Shown: positions 32,801 to 41,676, numbered from the stretch's first letter. The stretch is 43,473 bases of DNA from an uncultured Elusimicrobia bacterium (GCA_903873295.1 CAIQNV010000100.1:1-43473), one strand, 5' to 3'. The notes: generated by a model from the letters alone, not told the origin. Numbers and translations: made by a program.

Positions 32801-33340
32801 GCGCCCCGCAATGTCGTGGCCGTGGCCGGCAACGGGCAGGCGACGATATCGTTCAGCCCGCCGCTCTCGAACGGCTTCAACCCGATACTGTACTACACGG
32901 TTACCTCCGGGACCTTTACGGTCACAGGCACTGGAAGCCCGATCACGGTGACCGGGCTGGTCAACGGCACGGAGTATACCTTCACGGTGACCGCGACGAA
33001 CGCCATAGGCACCGGCCCCGGAGCGGCTTCCCTCGCCGTGACGCCTAAAGTGCCCCCGGTGACTCTGGCCGCCCCCTCCGGTCTGCGGGCGACCACGACA
33101 GCCAGCACTTATGTGACCCTCGGCTGGACCAGCAACGCGCCTACCGCCACGGGCTTCCAGATACAGCAGAGCAACAACGGCGGGGTGACCTGGACTACGA
33201 TAGCGACTACGACCAATCTGACCGCCGCCTACCGCGTGAACGGTCTGGTGACAAAGACCAGATACCTGTTCAGGGTCAGGGCCTATCTCGGGTTGACCTA
33301 CTCGCCTTACTCGAGCACGCTGTCGGTGACTACGTTGTAA
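29852..33340 (+). CDS. Multicopper oxidase (CotA/bilirubin-oxidase-like) with C-terminal fibronectin type III domains
   Basis: 1162 aa; ATG 29852 follows ggagaa. Signal peptide with core LVLALAVISLWAGQASA. All four copper motifs are intact: His243-x-His245 (HLHGG), His306-x-His308 (HDHSY), His771/His774/His776 (HAIHFH), and His873-Cys874-His875, His879, Met884 (HCHLLGHEENDM). So T1 and T2/T3 copper sites should form. The catalytic part (about 1-890) is longer than CotA (about 513 aa), with inserts between the second and third motifs. About three FN3-like domains follow (897-1162), unusual for this enzyme class and suited to surface binding. Probable role: periplasmic or surface oxidation of Cu(I), metal ions or phenolics with O2. 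The Cus-type pump downstream supports copper detoxification. Confidence 0.9.
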   Translation: MITSENKIKGRVSVFMRLVLALAVISLWAGQASAQEHLVNGKPPLLLRRITNAERRAAAVKAAEALKMGVRPFKSPMRAPLPGGIPNYFGPEPNYANSPQPTVISGVVTGGGIRKFVDSLPGLGAGNANNLGQYIPVAVPNTAAFPGSDYYQIGLKDYTEKMHSDLPATKLRGYYDIGGGSPSQYLGPFIIAQKNRPVRIKFTNQLGLGTAGNLFVPVDETTMGAGMGPDGMNKYTQNRAVLHLHGGDTPWISDGTPHQWITPAGEATPYTKGASQQNVPDMPSPGPGSATYYYPNGQSARMMFYHDHSYGTTRLNVYAGSAAGYLLTDPTEDGLINSGLLPNIGGNYRYGIPLIIQDKTFVSAPDIPAQDPTWNWGSTPGTARTGDLWFPHVYMPNQNPLDISGANPMGRWDYGPWFWPPLTAAAGLIHDANPDGTPATPNPTMVPESFLDTPVVNGTPYPYLNVQRRAYRFRILNASNDRFWNLQLYYADPAHPTEVQMVNAVKVSTFPATWPTDGREGGVPDPTFAGPPIIQIGTEGGFLTAPVVIPNQPINYNYNRRDIVVLNISDHGLLLGPAERADIIVDFSNVPSTVTNLILYNDAPAPVPAFDTRNDYYTGGPDQTDTGGSTTTMAGYGPNTRTILQFRLSGPAFPSFSLPALTAAWPAAYSAAQPALTVPSGLYSRIQSTALTFSTAAGSAAIVNPLLPKAIQELFELNYGRMNATLGVELPLTNFNTQTTIPYGYTDPPTEFFKPGELQLWKITHNGVDTHAIHFHLFNVQLVNRVGWDGAIRPPDANELGWKETVRMNPLEDAIVALKIKDPVVPFALPESVRSLDVTQPPTATLSSIDPLTNSAYTLSNAPMYFGHEYVWHCHLLGHEENDMMRPMILLAMPLAPVVTAVPGNASATVSFPTLQTGGLIVTTYTVTNLRTGGATVLSNVSPVIFTGLTNGATYQFSVTVTNPVGTGPAGLSNIIIPGTVPSAPRNVVAVAGNGQATISFSPPLSNGFNPILYYTVTSGTFTVTGTGSPITVTGLVNGTEYTFTVTATNAIGTGPGAASLAVTPKVPPVTLAAPSGLRATTTASTYVTLGWTSNAPTATGFQIQQSNNGGVTWTTIATTTNLTAAYRVNGLVTKTRYLFRVRAYLGLTYSPYSSTLSVTTL

Positions 33341-33375
33341 GCCGGGCGGGAAGCTCCCCGGTGACTATAAGTCTG

Positions 33376-33410
33376 CCGCGCGCCGGATAGAACCGGCGCG
33401 CGGAGTTTTT
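33376..33410 (+). terminator. Strong intrinsic terminator after the multicopper oxidase gene
   Basis: Perfect 11-bp stem ccgcgcgccgg (33376-33386) and ccggcgcgcgg (33393-33403) with a 6-nt loop, followed by agttttt. It separates the oxidase transcript from the adaptor/pump genes. Confidence 0.85.
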
Positions 33411-33453
33411 GCCGTTCGCGCGCAATATTCATAGACTAGCGGGGGGAGACCTA

Positions 33454-35859
33454 ATGGATCGGACGTATAAAATAAGCGCAAAAGCGAAGACTGCCGCCGG
33501 TGTCGCGCTCGCCGCGGCCGTCCTGGGGTTTTCCGGCTATTTGCTGTTCCGGCACTTCCGCGCGGGCCCGGCTGAAGCGGGAGAAAGCGCGGCCCTCCTA
33601 TACCAATGCCAGATGCATCCGTGGGTTAATGCCGCCCGTGCAGGCAAATGCACTATCTGCGGCATGGACCTTTCGCCGGCGGCAAAAAACAACTCGTGCC
33701 CCGCCGGGGACGGCGTGGTGGCGCTGAGCCCGGATAATATTACGGTGCTTAACGTGCAAAGCGGGGAGGCCCGGCGGCAGCCGCTTGAGCGCGCGCTGCG
33801 GGTGGCCGGGACCCTTGAGGCGGCCGATTCGCGCAGATCCGTCATCTCCGCGCCGGCCTCGGGCCGGATAGCGGCTTTGGACGTGGATTATGTCGGGGTG
33901 GAGGTGGCCGAGGGCCAGGCGCTCCTGAGCCTGCTGAGCCCCGACCTGGCGCAGAAGCGCCAGTACCTGCGCCTCCAGGCCGGGCTGGCCGGACAGTCGG
34001 GCCAGCCCGATAAAGCGATGAAAGCGGCCCTTAATTACGAGCCGTATTCGAGCGACATTATCGCCCAGCGGCCGGGGACGGTCACGGAGCGCAATGTCTC
34101 CCTGGGGCAGTACGTGACGGAGGGTGAAAAGCTTTTCACCATAGTGGACCTCTCGGTCCTGTGGTTCCGCTTCGACGTCTACGAACAACAGCTGCCCTGG
34201 CTGAGGCCGGGGCAGAAAGTGGAGGTCCAATTCGCGGCCCTGCCCGGAAAAGTTTTCCCCGCGGCGATTTCCTTCATAGAGCCCGCGCTGAGCGACGCCA
34301 CCCGCACGATAAAAGTGCGCGCCGACCTGGAAAATCCCGCGGTAACCGCCGACGGGCGCACCCGGCGGCTGCTGCAGCTTGGTATGTACGGCGAAGGCAG
34401 AGTGCTGGCCCGCGTTCCGAACGTGCTTGCGGTGCCGCGGACCGCCGTTCTTTTTCCCGGAGCGGCCTCCTACGTCTATGTGGATAAGGGCGCGGGAACC
34501 TATGAGAGACGGCGCGTGAAGCTCGGCCGCCAGGGCGACCAGGTCTGGGAAGTGCTGCGGGGCTTAAGCGAAGGCGAGCGCGTGGTTACGTCGGGCAATG
34601 TGCTGCTCGACGCCCAGGCCCAGCTCTCGCAGGGAGAGCGGGAGCCGGCGTCCGAGACCGAGGCCGCGCCCGCCGCCCCGCCGGTGCCTCCCGCCGGACC
34701 GGTTTCCGCCTCTGAAAAACTCAGCTCCTCCGGGCTGAGGGCCCTGGAGGAATTCTTCGCGGCAAGCTCCGGCCTCAGCCGGGCGCTGGCGGCGGATGAC
34801 GCGGCTCAATTCAACCGGGAGATCACGGGCCTGCCGGGAGCTCTCGCGGCGCTGCGGAAAGAACTGGGCGGCGCCCCTGGCTGGGGGGAGCAGATAAGCG
34901 CCCTTACGGCCTCGGGCCGGCTGCGGACGGCCAGGGACCTGGCGGACGCCCGGGAGCAATTCCGCGCGTTCAGCACAAGCGCCGTGGCCCTGCTGCAGCT
35001 GGCGCGCGCCGGCGAGGAAAAATTCCGGCCGCTGAAAGTTTACCATTGCCCTATGGCGAAACCCCCGGGGCTTTGGCTGCAGGAGAAAGGCCCGCTGCGC
35101 AATCCCTATTACGGTGCCGCAATGCTGACCTGCGGCGACGAGATCCCCGCGCCGGCCCGTACCCGGCGCACGGCCCGGGTCAAAGCGAAGGCTCCGGCCC
35201 TGCCTACCGCCGGGCCGGAGCCGGCCGCCCCGGACGCCCCGCAGGCGGCGGAAACGGCCGCGGCGCCGGCGAGCGACGTCGTTCGGACCGGCGCCCGGAC
35301 GGAGCTGATGGCGAACGCCTCAGGGCGCCGCTTTGGTTTATCGGTGGTGAGCGACGCCATGCGGACCCAGCGGCGGGCGGCCGCGGTGGAGGAACAGCTG
35401 AACACGGCCGCCGGAGTGGCCCCCCTCACTTCGGTACAGCGGCTGGCGATAGATTCTTTTCTGGAGCAGACCGACAGGCTCGCCCTGGCTTTGGCTGAAG
35501 ACAAGGTCGACGAATTCAACCGGGTGGCTGTCAGGCTGCCCGACTGGCTTCCTACGCTGGAGACGGAATTCTGCGCGGGGCACCGCTGGAGCGAACTGGT
35601 GGCCGGCGTAGCCCGGGCGAGCCGGTTCGGGACCGCCGGCGATCTGGCGCAGGCCCGGGAGCGGTTCCTTTCGTTCGGCGCCGCCGTGGCCGCCTGGGCC
35701 CTGCGGCTGCGCGGGGAAGAGCAGGTTTTCTCCGGGGTGAAGATCTATCGCTCCCCTTCGGCTCCCGAACCCGGGCTCTGGATACAGCTCAAAGGCCCGG
35801 CGCGCAATCCGTTCTCCGGCGCCGCCGCGCCGGCGCCCGGGGATGAGACCGAACTATGA
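33454..35859 (+). CDS. CusB-like RND adaptor with N-terminal heavy-metal-binding domain and two C-terminal DUF3347-like domains
   Basis: 801 aa from ATG 33454, preceded by ggggggaga; the frame opens earlier at 33409 without support. Membrane anchor or signal at about 14-32. An HMBD-type copper motif at 50-75 has Cys52, Met54, His55, Cys66, Cys69 and Met71 (YQCQMHPW, then CTICGMDL). The membrane-fusion core (about 90-395) contains the lipoyl/barrel-sandwich and beta-barrel segments. Two DUF3347-like helical domains follow. The first (about 423-563) has metal residues His531, Cys532, Met534 (HCPM) and Met557, Cys560. The second (about 662-801) has RSPS at 766-769 and no Met/Cys in the last loop, so its site looks lost. 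It links the pump to an outer-membrane channel and delivers periplasmic Cu(I)/Ag(I). The stop overlaps the pump start (ATGA). Confidence 0.9.
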   Translation: MDRTYKISAKAKTAAGVALAAAVLGFSGYLLFRHFRAGPAEAGESAALLYQCQMHPWVNAARAGKCTICGMDLSPAAKNNSCPAGDGVVALSPDNITVLNVQSGEARRQPLERALRVAGTLEAADSRRSVISAPASGRIAALDVDYVGVEVAEGQALLSLLSPDLAQKRQYLRLQAGLAGQSGQPDKAMKAALNYEPYSSDIIAQRPGTVTERNVSLGQYVTEGEKLFTIVDLSVLWFRFDVYEQQLPWLRPGQKVEVQFAALPGKVFPAAISFIEPALSDATRTIKVRADLENPAVTADGRTRRLLQLGMYGEGRVLARVPNVLAVPRTAVLFPGAASYVYVDKGAGTYERRRVKLGRQGDQVWEVLRGLSEGERVVTSGNVLLDAQAQLSQGEREPASETEAAPAAPPVPPAGPVSASEKLSSSGLRALEEFFAASSGLSRALAADDAAQFNREITGLPGALAALRKELGGAPGWGEQISALTASGRLRTARDLADAREQFRAFSTSAVALLQLARAGEEKFRPLKVYHCPMAKPPGLWLQEKGPLRNPYYGAAMLTCGDEIPAPARTRRTARVKAKAPALPTAGPEPAAPDAPQAAETAAAPASDVVRTGARTELMANASGRRFGLSVVSDAMRTQRRAAAVEEQLNTAAGVAPLTSVQRLAIDSFLEQTDRLALALAEDKVDEFNRVAVRLPDWLPTLETEFCAGHRWSELVAGVARASRFGTAGDLAQARERFLSFGAAVAAWALRLRGEEQVFSGVKIYRSPSAPEPGLWIQLKGPARNPFSGAAAPAPGDETEL

Positions 35860-38800
35860 TCGACCGGCTTATAGAGTGGTCGCTGCGCAACCGCTTCCTG
35901 GTCCTGTGCGCCGCGCTGCTGCTCACCGGGTGGGGGGTGCGCTCGCTGCTGCGCACTCCGGTGGACGCGATACCGGACCTGAGCGAGAACCAGGTCATAG
36001 TCTTCGCCGATTGGCCCGGGCGCGGCCCGCAGGAAGTGGAGGACCAGATCACGTACCCGCTGTCGGTCAACCTGCAGGGCCTCAGCGGGGTGAAGGATAT
36101 CCGCGCCACGTCCATGTTCGGCTTCTCCTTCATGACGGTGATCTTCGAAGAAGGCGTGGACAACTATTTCGCCCGCACCCGGGTGCTCGAGCGGCTGAAC
36201 TACCTGAACGATTCCCTCCCGGCCGGGGTGGTGCCGCGCATCGGGCCCGACGCTACGGGGCTGGGCTGGGTTTACCAGTATTATCTCGCCGTGGACCCGG
36301 AGAAAGCGCCGCAGGGGGGCTATGATCTTGCGCAGCTGCGCGCGCTGCAGGACTGGTTCGTGCGCTATCAGCTCAATGCCGTGAGCGGCGTCGCCGACGT
36401 AGGCAGCATAGGCGGCTTCGTGCGGCAGTATCAGATCGAAGTTTCCCCGGCGCGGATGCGCTCGCTGCAGGTCCCGCTGAAGGACGTGCTCGAGGCCGTG
36501 GAGCAGAGCAATCTGAACGTGGGCGGAAAGGTTATCGAAGAGAACGGCATGGAGTTCGTGGTGCGCGGCATCGGCCTGGTAAAGTCCGCGAAAGACCTGG
36601 AGGACATCGTCCTCAGGGAAAGCGGCGGCACGCCGGTGTACCTGCGCGACGTGGCCTCCGTCAGGCTGGGCGGGGACTTCCGGCGCGGCGCGCTGGACGT
36701 GGACGGGCACGAGGTGGTCGGCGGCGTCGTCGTCATGCGCAACGGGGCCAACGGCCTGGCCGTGATCCGCGACGTCAAGGAGAAAATAGCCCGGATAGCG
36801 CCCGGCCTTCCGCCCGGAGTTTCCATAGAACCGTTTTACGACCGCAGCACTCTTATCTGGCGGGCCATCTCTACGCTCAGGCGGACGCTTGTCGAGGAAA
36901 TAATCCTGGTGGTGCTCGCGCACATAATTTTCCTCTGGCACTTCCGCAGCATCCTGATCGTAACGCTGCCGCTGCCTATCTCCATCCTGACCTCGTTCAT
37001 CCTGATGCGCTATTTCGGCATCACCTCCAATATCATGTCGCTCTCCGGCATCGCCATAGCCATAGGCGTGCTGGTGGACGCGGGCATCGTAATGACCGAG
37101 AACGTGATCCGGCATTGCGAGCGCCTCGAAAGCAGCCTGGGCGGGCGTACCCGCCTTACCCCGGCGCAGACCTGGAAAGTGACGCTCGAGGCGGCGCAGC
37201 AGGTGGGGCGGCCCATCTTTTTCGCGATGGCCATCATCATCCTGGCTTTCCTGCCTGTTTTCTCGCTGGTCGGAGAGGAGGGAAAGCTCTTCCACCCGCT
37301 GGCTTTCACGAAAAGCTTCGCCATGATAGGGGCCTCGCTGCTCGCCGTCACTCTTGTGCCGGCGCTCTGCACTTTTCTGGTGCGCGGCCCGTTCCAGCCC
37401 GAAGAAAAGAACTGGATGATGAAGCGCCTGCTCGCTCTCTACGGCCCCGCGCTGGACTGGGCGCTCGACCGGCGCATGAAGCTGCTGAGATGGGCCGCCG
37501 GGCTGCTGGCCGCGGCTTTGCTGCTGGCTTTCGGCCTGCCCCGCCCGGTGGGGGACGCGCTTCAGGCACTGCATCTCGACCGGGCGGCCAGGGCCTCGCG
37601 CGGGATGGGCAGCGAGTTCATGCCGACCCTGAACGAGGGCAGCCTGCTTTTCATGCCCGTGCTCCTTCCCAGCACTTCGCTGACGGAAATAAAGCGGCTT
37701 ATCTCCTGGCAGGACAGGGCGCTCCGGGAGGTGCCGGAAGTCCGGTCGGCGGCCGGCAAGCTCGGGCGCTCCGAAACCGCGACGGATCCGGCGCCGGTGG
37801 AAATGATCGAGACTACCATAGAGCTGAAACCGGAATCCGAGTGGCGGCCCGGTATGACGCAGGAAAAGCTGCTGGCCGAGCTGACCGCTAAATTGGGGCA
37901 GGCGCCCGGCTACGTGCCCGGTTTCCTGCACCCCATCGAAGGGCGCATCCTCATGCTCAGCACAGGCATCCGGGCCCAGGTCGGAGTGAAAATACTGGGT
38001 TCGGACCTGGACGCGCTGCAGCGAAAAGCTTTCGAGGCCGAAAAAATAATCCGGACCGTCCCGGGAGCGGCGGGGGTCGCCCCGTCGCGCGTACAGGGCA
38101 AGCCTTATATCAACATCGAGATCGACCGCGTGGCTATGGCCCGCTACGGCCTGCGCGCGCGGGACGTGCTGGACGTAGTGGAAGCCGGGATAGGCGGCAA
38201 GAACGTCACGACCACCATAGAGGGCCGCGAGCGGTTCCCTATACAGGTGCGCTACCAGCGCGACGACCGCGACGAGATAGAGCGGCTGGGGGACGTGCTG
38301 GTGTTTACTCCCTCCGGCAGGGCTATTCCTCTCGGCCAGGTGGCAAGCATTAAGCGCGTGACCGGGCCGAGCGAGATCTCCAGCGAGAACGGCCGGCTGC
38401 GCGCTTTCGTGCAGGCCAACGTGCAGGGGCGCGACCTCGGCGGCTTCGTCAAAGAGGCCCGCCGGAGGATCGCCAAAGAACTCAGGCTGGAGCCGGGCAT
38501 GACGGTAGAATGGAGCGGACAGTATGAAAGTCAGCTGCGCGCCCAGCGCTCGCTGCAGGTCATTCTGCCCACGGTGCTCGGCATCATTTTCCTGCTTCTT
38601 TACATAGTCTACCGCTCCGCCAAAGAAGCGGCGCATATCATACTGGCGGTGCCTTTCGCGCTCACCGGCGGGGTCTTCCTGCAGTTCCTGCTGGGGTATA
38701 ACTTCAGCGTAGCCGCTTGGGTGGGCTATATCGCGCTTTTCGGCGTCGCCATCGAGACCGGCATTGTCATGGTGGTGTACCTCCGCGAGGCGGTGGAGAA

Positions 38801-39101
38801 GAAAATGGCCGGGCGGGGCGCGGCGTTCGACCGCGCGGACCTGCTGGAGGCGGTGAAGGAGGGCGCGAAGCTGCGCCTGAGGCCGAAGGTGATGACCGTG
38901 GGGACTACGCTGGCGGGCCTGCTGCCCATCCTGTGGAGCACCAGCACCGGCTCGGAGATAATGCGGCCGCTGGCGGTGCCGGTGATAGGCGGGATGATAA
39001 GCAGCTTCATACATATAATGTTCATCACTCCCATTATTTTTGTCTGGCTGCGCGAACGTGAGATGCGCAAAGCCGGAGCCGCCGGGTCAAGCCGGACCTG
39101 A
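35856..39101 (+). CDS. cusA: CusA-like heavy-metal RND efflux pump
   Basis: 1081 aa, about the family length. N-terminal helix, periplasmic porter domains and two sets of membrane helices are visible. The proton-relay motif GVLVDAGIVMTEN has Asp408. The three methionines of the E. coli Cu(I)/Ag(I) path have counterparts in matching contexts: Met600 (LLFMP), Met650 (PVEMIET) and Met700 (RILMLSTG). That favours monovalent copper or silver over divalent metals. Proton-driven export from periplasm or cytoplasm through a CusB/CusC channel. It overlaps the adaptor gene by 4 nt. No CusC-like outer-membrane factor and no CusF gene are in the window; the adaptor's extra domains may replace CusF. A short insertion (about 569-583) precedes GSEFMP compared with CusA. 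The gene symbol is by similarity to E. coli CusA. Confidence 0.93.
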   Translation: MIDRLIEWSLRNRFLVLCAALLLTGWGVRSLLRTPVDAIPDLSENQVIVFADWPGRGPQEVEDQITYPLSVNLQGLSGVKDIRATSMFGFSFMTVIFEEGVDNYFARTRVLERLNYLNDSLPAGVVPRIGPDATGLGWVYQYYLAVDPEKAPQGGYDLAQLRALQDWFVRYQLNAVSGVADVGSIGGFVRQYQIEVSPARMRSLQVPLKDVLEAVEQSNLNVGGKVIEENGMEFVVRGIGLVKSAKDLEDIVLRESGGTPVYLRDVASVRLGGDFRRGALDVDGHEVVGGVVVMRNGANGLAVIRDVKEKIARIAPGLPPGVSIEPFYDRSTLIWRAISTLRRTLVEEIILVVLAHIIFLWHFRSILIVTLPLPISILTSFILMRYFGITSNIMSLSGIAIAIGVLVDAGIVMTENVIRHCERLESSLGGRTRLTPAQTWKVTLEAAQQVGRPIFFAMAIIILAFLPVFSLVGEEGKLFHPLAFTKSFAMIGASLLAVTLVPALCTFLVRGPFQPEEKNWMMKRLLALYGPALDWALDRRMKLLRWAAGLLAAALLLAFGLPRPVGDALQALHLDRAARASRGMGSEFMPTLNEGSLLFMPVLLPSTSLTEIKRLISWQDRALREVPEVRSAAGKLGRSETATDPAPVEMIETTIELKPESEWRPGMTQEKLLAELTAKLGQAPGYVPGFLHPIEGRILMLSTGIRAQVGVKILGSDLDALQRKAFEAEKIIRTVPGAAGVAPSRVQGKPYINIEIDRVAMARYGLRARDVLDVVEAGIGGKNVTTTIEGRERFPIQVRYQRDDRDEIERLGDVLVFTPSGRAIPLGQVASIKRVTGPSEISSENGRLRAFVQANVQGRDLGGFVKEARRRIAKELRLEPGMTVEWSGQYESQLRAQRSLQVILPTVLGIIFLLLYIVYRSAKEAAHIILAVPFALTGGVFLQFLLGYNFSVAAWVGYIALFGVAIETGIVMVVYLREAVEKKMAGRGAAFDRADLLEAVKEGAKLRLRPKVMTVGTTLAGLLPILWSTSTGSEIMRPLAVPVIGGMISSFIHIMFITPIIFVWLREREMRKAGAAGSSRT

Positions 39102-39183
39102 CGGGCCGCTCCCGGAGTTTTCCCGCGCCGCCCGACGGCCGGGAATAAGCGGGCGGAAAGACAGAGCAAGCCTGGAGGAAAAA

Positions 39184-40086
39184 ATGAAGATCGGAATTAT
39201 CGGCCTTGGCAAGATGGGCGGGAATATGGCCCGCAGGCTCCTTAAAAGCGGGATAGCGGTGGCGGCTTACAATACCAGCCCCGGGAAAACGCGGGAGCTG
39301 GAAAAAGAGGGGGCGGAGCCCGCCTACAGCCTGCCGGAACTGGTCTCAAAGCTGGGCTCGCCCGCGCTGGCGTGGCTGATGGTGCCCTCCGGCGAAGCGA
39401 CCGAAGCGACCGTCCTGAAACTGGCGGGCCTTCTTAAGCCGGGAGACACGCTTGTCGACGGCGGCAACAGCAATTATAAGGATTCCGTCAGGCGGGCCGG
39501 CCTGCTGAAGGAGAAGGGTATAAATTTCGTCGACGCCGGAGTTTCCGGCGGCGTCTGGGGGCTGGAAAAAGGCTACTGCATAATGGCGGGCGGCGAGAGC
39601 GGGGCCTTCAAAACAATAGAGCCTTTTCTGAAAGCTCTTTGCTCCGAAAAAGGCTACATGTATTGCGGCGCCGCCGGCAGCGGCCATTTCACCAAGATGG
39701 TGCACAACGGCATAGAATACGCCATGATGGAAGCGTACGGGGAGGGGTTCGAGCTCCTTAAGGCCTCTCCTTACGGGGGGATGGATTTTTCGAAGCTGGC
39801 GGACCTCTGGAACTCCGGCAGCGTTATCAGGTCCTGGCTGCTGGAGCTGGCGGGGGACGCTTTTAAAAAGAATCCGGAGCTGACCGGGGTGGCCGGCTAC
39901 GTCGAGGATTCGGGCGAAGGGCGCTGGACCGTGCAGGAAGCCGTGGACAGGGGGGTTTCCCTGCCGGTCATAACGCTCTCGCTTTTCAAGCGCTTCAGCT
40001 CGAGGAAGCCCGAGGAGTTCTCCGACAAGCTGACGGCCGCTTTAAGGGACGAATTCGGCGGGCACGGCGTGAGAAAAGGAAGCTGA
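39184..40086 (+). CDS. gnd: 6-phosphogluconate dehydrogenase, short form
   Basis: 300 aa from ATG 39184, which follows ggaggaaaaa; the frame extends upstream into the pump gene without support. Rossmann motif GLGKMGGNMA at 7-16, substrate motif DAGVSGGVWGLEKG, and the catalytic/helix motif FTKMVHNGIEYAMM. This is the shorter YqeC/GndA-like class that lacks the duplicated C-terminal helical half of the approximately 470-aa enzyme. It oxidatively decarboxylates 6-phosphogluconate to ribulose 5-phosphate, making NAD(P)H. Cofactor preference cannot be fixed by eye. Paired with zwf downstream (27-nt gap), so an oxidative pentose phosphate unit is likely; a lactonase gene is not present. Confidence 0.93.
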   Translation: MKIGIIGLGKMGGNMARRLLKSGIAVAAYNTSPGKTRELEKEGAEPAYSLPELVSKLGSPALAWLMVPSGEATEATVLKLAGLLKPGDTLVDGGNSNYKDSVRRAGLLKEKGINFVDAGVSGGVWGLEKGYCIMAGGESGAFKTIEPFLKALCSEKGYMYCGAAGSGHFTKMVHNGIEYAMMEAYGEGFELLKASPYGGMDFSKLADLWNSGSVIRSWLLELAGDAFKKNPELTGVAGYVEDSGEGRWTVQEAVDRGVSLPVITLSLFKRFSSRKPEEFSDKLTAALRDEFGGHGVRKGS

Positions 40087-40113
40087 CGGCCGGGCGGCTA
40101 ACGGGGTGACTAT

Positions 40114-41625
40114 ATGGAACATAAAACGGGTTTTTGCCTGGAAACCATACCGGGGAACTGCGGCGCGGTGCTGTTCGGCGCCACCGGCGACCTGTCCGCC
40201 AGGAAGATCCTGCCGGCCTTCCTGAATCTGCACCGGATGAAGCTGCTGCCCAAAAAATTCTACCTGGCGGCCTGCGGCAGATCGGACTTTAATTCGGAAA
40301 CCTTCCGGGCTTCGATAAAGGAAAAACTGCACAGGGCCTGTCCCGGGGTTTCCGGGGAGGAGCTTGCCGCTTTCCTGGCGCGGATCTCCTATTTCAGGGC
40401 GGATTATTCCAGCCCCTTGTTCTTCAGCGGCCTCTCCGCCGAGCTGGACCGCCTGGACGCCGAGAACGGCGTCTATAAAAAAAGGTTCTTTTATCTGGCC
40501 ACGCCGCCGGTCTCCTTTCTTCCGATAGCCCGGCACCTGAAAGAGAGCGGGCTTCTTCTCGAACCCGGGGACCGGGACGGCTGGTCGCGGATACTTATAG
40601 AAAAGCCGTACGGGTTCAGCCTGACCAGCGCCATGGAGCTGGATAAAGAGCTTTGCCGGAGCGCGAGCGAGGCCCAGATATACCGCATCGACCATTACCT
40701 GATGAAGGAGACCATCCAGAACATCCTGGCGCTGCGCTCGGTCAACAATATCTTCGAATGCACCTGGCGGCGCGGCTTTATCGATAATGTCCAGTTCACG
40801 ATATACGAGGAGCTCGGCGTGGAGGGGCGCGCCGGCTATTTCAGCAGCATGGGCACCGGCCGGGATATGCTCAGCCATATTTTCCAGATGGTGGCGATCA
40901 TAGGCATGGAGCTTCCCTCCTCTTTCAAGGACGCCGAGTTCAAGCAAGAGAAGGAAAGGTTTTTCTCCGCGGTGCGGAAGTTCACCGCGTCCGATATCGT
41001 AAAAAATACCGTGAGGGGCCAGTATGCGGCGAACGACAGGCCGGCGGTCCCGCTCAAAGGGTACCGGCAGGAGCCCGGCGTGGAGCCGGACTCCGTTACC
41101 GAGACTTTTTTCGCTTTCAAATTCTTCATAGATAACGACCGCTGGCGGGACGTGCCTTTCTACGTCCGGGTCGGGAAGCGGATGGCGGCGAAACAGACGA
41201 AGATCGTGATCCAGTACAAGGAGGGCGACGGCGGGCTTTTCGGCTTCGCCGGGCTGGATTATTCCAACACGCTGCACATGAACATACAGCCGGAGGAGAG
41301 CCTGATACTGTCCCTCAATACCAAGCATCCCGGCCCCAAGCTCTGCTTTACCAAGCGCAACATCAAGCTGAACTACCGCCAGCATACCGAGGAGTACGAC
41401 GTGCCCGGCGACTATGAAAGGCTGCTCCTCGACGTAATGGCGGGGGACCGGACCCTGTTCGTGAGCTCGGGCGACATGAATTTCATGTGGGAGTTCATAA
41501 CGCCGATCCTGGAATTATGGAAGGAGCGGCCGGAGCTGGCGCCCCTGATCTTATACCCCGCGAGGACGGCCGGGCCGAAAGAAGCAGGGCTCCTGATAAA
41601 AAGAGACGCCCGCAAATGGCTGTAA
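40114..41625 (+). CDS. zwf: Glucose-6-phosphate 1-dehydrogenase
   Basis: 503 aa, family-typical length. Nucleotide-binding motif FGATGDLSARK near the N terminus, and active-site RIDHYLMKE at 191-199 with Asp193-His194 (classical motif RIDHYLGKE). Other conserved stretches include EKPYG and KPG-type substrate region NIQPEES. Oxidises glucose 6-phosphate to 6-phosphogluconolactone with NAD(P)+ in the cytoplasm. Together with gnd it supplies reducing power that could serve biosynthesis or oxidative defence. Its ribosome-binding site (ggggtga) is modest. Convergent with the S74 fibre gene. Confidence 0.96.
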   Translation: MEHKTGFCLETIPGNCGAVLFGATGDLSARKILPAFLNLHRMKLLPKKFYLAACGRSDFNSETFRASIKEKLHRACPGVSGEELAAFLARISYFRADYSSPLFFSGLSAELDRLDAENGVYKKRFFYLATPPVSFLPIARHLKESGLLLEPGDRDGWSRILIEKPYGFSLTSAMELDKELCRSASEAQIYRIDHYLMKETIQNILALRSVNNIFECTWRRGFIDNVQFTIYEELGVEGRAGYFSSMGTGRDMLSHIFQMVAIIGMELPSSFKDAEFKQEKERFFSAVRKFTASDIVKNTVRGQYAANDRPAVPLKGYRQEPGVEPDSVTETFFAFKFFIDNDRWRDVPFYVRVGKRMAAKQTKIVIQYKEGDGGLFGFAGLDYSNTLHMNIQPEESLILSLNTKHPGPKLCFTKRNIKLNYRQHTEEYDVPGDYERLLLDVMAGDRTLFVSSGDMNFMWEFITPILELWKERPELAPLILYPARTAGPKEAGLLIKRDARKWL

Positions 41626-41632
41626 GCCCGGA

Positions 41633-41654
41633 CGGCAGGCCCGGGAAGCTGCCG
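41633..41654. terminator. Weak inverted repeat between convergent genes
   Basis: cggcag (41633-41638) and ctgccg (41649-41654) with a 10-nt loop in the 51-nt gap between zwf and the minus-strand fibre gene. No T run follows directly on either strand, so a terminator role is only possible. Confidence 0.25.
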
Positions 41655-41676
41655 GCCCGCCTCTCCTGTCCGGTTC

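Noticed and set aside
35745-39014. 1089-residue minus-strand open frame opposite the RND pump.
   Set aside because: His/Arg/Pro-rich composition with no recognisable domain. The plus frame encodes a full CusA-like pump; GC-rich codon bias keeps the opposite strand open.
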